A DNA stretch of 7,471 bases from NCBI GenBank assembly GCA_913043805.1, contig CAJWMX010000133.1, positions 1-7,471 of the forward strand, written 5' to 3'. Within the stretch, counting starts at the first letter, position 1; each line of letters opens with the position of its first letter. This document shows, piece by piece, positions 6,068-7,471 of this stretch. Source of the DNA: an uncultured Acidobacteriota bacterium (GTDB taxonomy: Bacteria; Acidobacteriota; Vicinamibacteria; Vicinamibacterales; UBA8438). Below the pieces are notes generated by a model. It was not told the DNA's origin. It searched no databases and saw only the letters and a program-made list of their open reading frames with translations. The translations under genes and the position numbers were made by a program.

Positions 6068-6741
6068 CGCCATCGCAGGAGTGTCCACACGGCGGACACG
6101 AAGTCCTTCCAGTTGATCTTCTTCCCCTCCGCATAGGCACGACCGGCATAGCTGATCGGCACCTCCACGATCGGGTGACCGGCCCGGAGCACCTTGGCCG
6201 TCAGCTCGGGCTCGATGTTGAACCGATCGGAGGTCAGCGATAGCCCGGTGACGACTTCCCTCGCGAAGAGCTTGTAGCAGGTCTCCATGTCGGTGATCGT
6301 CGCACCGTACAGCAGGTTGGTCAGACGCGTCAGGATGACGTTGCCCGCTCGCTGGGTGAAGAACATCCCCGGGTTGCCCGCCAGAAACCTGGAGCCATAG
6401 ACCACCGTGGCTGGCGTCGACCGGGCCACCTCGAGCAGCTTGGTGTAGTCCTGGGGGTCGTACTCCAGGTCGCCATCCTGGATGACCACCCAGTCACCGG
6501 TCACCTCGGCGAGCGCGGTGCGTACGGCAGCACCCTTCCCCCGGTTCCCGGGGTGCTGACGGCACAGCACCCAGTCCGGCTGGGCCGGAGCCCACTGCTC
6601 CAGCCACTCGGAGGTTCCGTCGGTCGAGCCGTCGTCCACGACGATCAGCTGCTTCTCGACCTCCACAGCCATCACGCGACCGAGGAGGTCGGCGATGCTG
6701 TCCCGCTCGTTGTAGACGGGAACGATGATGGAAAGACGCAA
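6061..6741 (-). CDS. Glycosyltransferase family 2 (polyprenyl-phosphate glycosyltransferase type)
   Basis: 226 residues forming a complete GT-A fold of GT2. It should transfer a sugar from a nucleotide donor, probably to a polyprenyl-phosphate carrier at the cytoplasmic membrane face, for cell-surface glycan or protein glycosylation. Seen: MRLSIIVPVYNERD (1-14), VVDDGSTDGT (34-43), NRGKGAAVRTAL (66-77), the DXD-type QDGDLEYDP (88-96), GSRFLAG (116-122), DMETCYKLF (151-159) and FNIEPELTAK (174-183). These match small DPM1-like bacterial enzymes. There are no C-terminal membrane helices, unlike the longer GT2 proteins with GtrA-like tails. The start is TTG at 6741: a TAG lies in frame five codons upstream and the family begins exactly here. 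Only 15 bases separate it from the stop of the upstream paralogue gene, so the two are probably co-transcribed. Donor and acceptor are unknown. Confidence 0.9.
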   Translation of the reverse strand: MRLSIIVPVYNERDSIADLLGRVMAVEVEKQLIVVDDGSTDGTSEWLEQWAPAQPDWVLCRQHPGNRGKGAAVRTALAEVTGDWVVIQDGDLEYDPQDYTKLLEVARSTPATVVYGSRFLAGNPGMFFTQRAGNVILTRLTNLLYGATITDMETCYKLFAREVVTGLSLTSDRFNIEPELTAKVLRAGHPIVEVPISYAGRAYAEGKKINWKDFVSAVWTLLRWRW

Positions 6742-6756
6742 CGGTCTACCGGCCGC

Positions 6757-7471
6757 CTACTGGCCTCCCTCGGCGAGCTCGAGGACTCGGGCCCCCGCCA
6801 GGATCCCCTCCATGCTGTAGTTCCCCTCGTGGCACGCATACTCGTACAGCGGCTGGTCGGTCCGCTGCATCGGCATCGACGCGGTCCAGGGACGACTCCA
6901 GGTCTCTGGGTCGGTCACCGTAAAGGTGTATTCGAGGGTGTCGTTGTCGACCCGCCGCAGACGTTCAGTCAATGTCATGTGCTCAGTGGTGTACACGCCT
7001 CCGCCCACACCGGCCAGCGGGATCCACTTTCGCTTGGCGTTGAAGTTGGCCGACTCGATCACCAGCGTGTCACCATCCCAGTAGCCTCGGGAATCACCGG
7101 ACCACAGACGCACCCCATCGTCGAGCCTCGGCGTGCCGTCGAGCGGCACGATCCGAGCGGTATGCACCATCTCGGTGAAGATCACCACGTGGGTCGGCGT
7201 CTGGAACAGCTGCATGTTCTGGTTGTAGGCCAGCGGCGTGATCGGTGGCCCTGCATTGAAACCGACGATGCAGCGATCGGACGTGTTTCGATCGGTGTAG
7301 GAGTCGGCGCCATGCTCGGCCAGATAGGTCTGCCAGGCCTCCGACCGTTCCCGGCCGACGTCGGTCAGCTCCGGCAACCGCCCATCCGGGGGGTCGGTCA
7401 CGAGTGACGTGCGGCGGGTCTTGATCGCCGTCGTGCCTCGATCCATCCAGAAGTTGTTGTAGCCACCGACG
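6757..7471 (-). CDS. Paralogue of the exported unknown protein, C-terminal part (truncated by window edge)
   Basis: The 237 visible C-terminal residues are homologous to the protein at 4963-6006. The frame runs open to the right edge, so the gene starts outside the window; the first visible residues VGGYNNFWM align with SYNQFWM of the relative, which shows that the ATG at 7446 is internal. Shared landmarks: YNNFWMDRG, SLVTDPPDGRLP, Cys in SDRCIVGF, QLFQTPTHVVIFTEMVHTARIVPL (part), SRGYWDGDTLVIESANF, TLTERLRRVDNDTLEYTFTV and YEYACHEGNYSMEG. Both conserved cysteines are present. The sequence is clearly diverged from the relative, with different linkers, so this is an old duplication or separate acquisition rather than a recent copy. 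Export is inferred from the relative because the N-terminus is missing. It lies directly upstream of the glycosyltransferase on the same strand. Function unknown. Confidence 0.85.
   Translation of the reverse strand, partial: VGGYNNFWMDRGTTAIKTRRTSLVTDPPDGRLPELTDVGRERSEAWQTYLAEHGADSYTDRNTSDRCIVGFNAGPPITPLAYNQNMQLFQTPTHVVIFTEMVHTARIVPLDGTPRLDDGVRLWSGDSRGYWDGDTLVIESANFNAKRKWIPLAGVGGGVYTTEHMTLTERLRRVDNDTLEYTFTVTDPETWSRPWTASMPMQRTDQPLYEYACHEGNYSMEGILAGARVLELAEGGQ

Noticed and set aside
6553..7407. Plus-strand open frame over the glycosyltransferase and paralogue
   Set aside because: It crosses two well-supported minus-strand genes and shows no domain of its own.
7447..7471. Placing the start of the right-edge gene at the ATG at 7446
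   Set aside because: Codons upstream of it (GGYNNFW) align with the paralogue's SYNQFW, so the gene continues past the window edge.

Overview
This is a GC-rich bacterial chromosomal segment with strong G/C preference at third codon positions, which is also why long open frames appear antisense to real genes. Three gene types together suggest an uncultured Acidobacteriota (Vicinamibacteria-like) or a related soil, sediment or marine lineage. They are a soluble secreted PQQ-type dehydrogenase carrying the GTSQAKPW signature, two paralogous exported proteins of the 'DGHPDLQGIW ... SRGxWDGDTLV ... CHEGNY' type, and a DUF3516-type helicase. The taxonomic call is inferred from gene content I remember, not from a search.

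Layout, left to right. At 1-385 (minus) lies the N-terminus of a PEP-synthase/PPDK-like protein that runs off the left edge. Its GTG start overlaps the TAG stop of the gene upstream of it, a quinoprotein dehydrogenase at 385-2079 (minus). That reading frame is intact except for one in-frame amber codon at 739-741. The 116 bases before the dehydrogenase hold a Shine-Dalgarno, a perfect 20-bp tandem duplication carrying a -10-like sequence, and a 30-bp hairpin-containing repeat. A Ski2-like superfamily II helicase with a DUF3516-type C-terminus occupies 2196-4736 (minus). A perfect inverted copy of the 30-bp repeat sits at the helicase start, so the gene is bracketed by the two copies. A GC-rich spacer of about 200 bases then separates divergent genes. 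An exported protein of unknown function follows at 4963-6006 (plus). It converges on a glycosyltransferase family 2 gene (6061-6741, minus), and a 28-bp perfect palindrome at 6040-6067 lies at the convergence. Upstream of the glycosyltransferase, probably in the same operon, is a right-edge-truncated paralogue of the exported protein (6757-7471, minus).

Functionally, the dehydrogenase and the two unknown proteins are predicted to act outside the cytoplasmic membrane. The PEP-synthase-like protein, helicase and glycosyltransferase are cytoplasmic or membrane-face enzymes. The minus-strand order helicase, dehydrogenase, PEP-synthase-like is collinear, but only the last two are tightly coupled. 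I see no rRNA, tRNA, CRISPR array, transposase, integrase or phage gene. I do not see a clear new multi-gene system. The points most worth following are the amber codon, the inverted repeats bracketing the helicase, the palindrome at the convergent junction and the uncharacterised paralogue pair.
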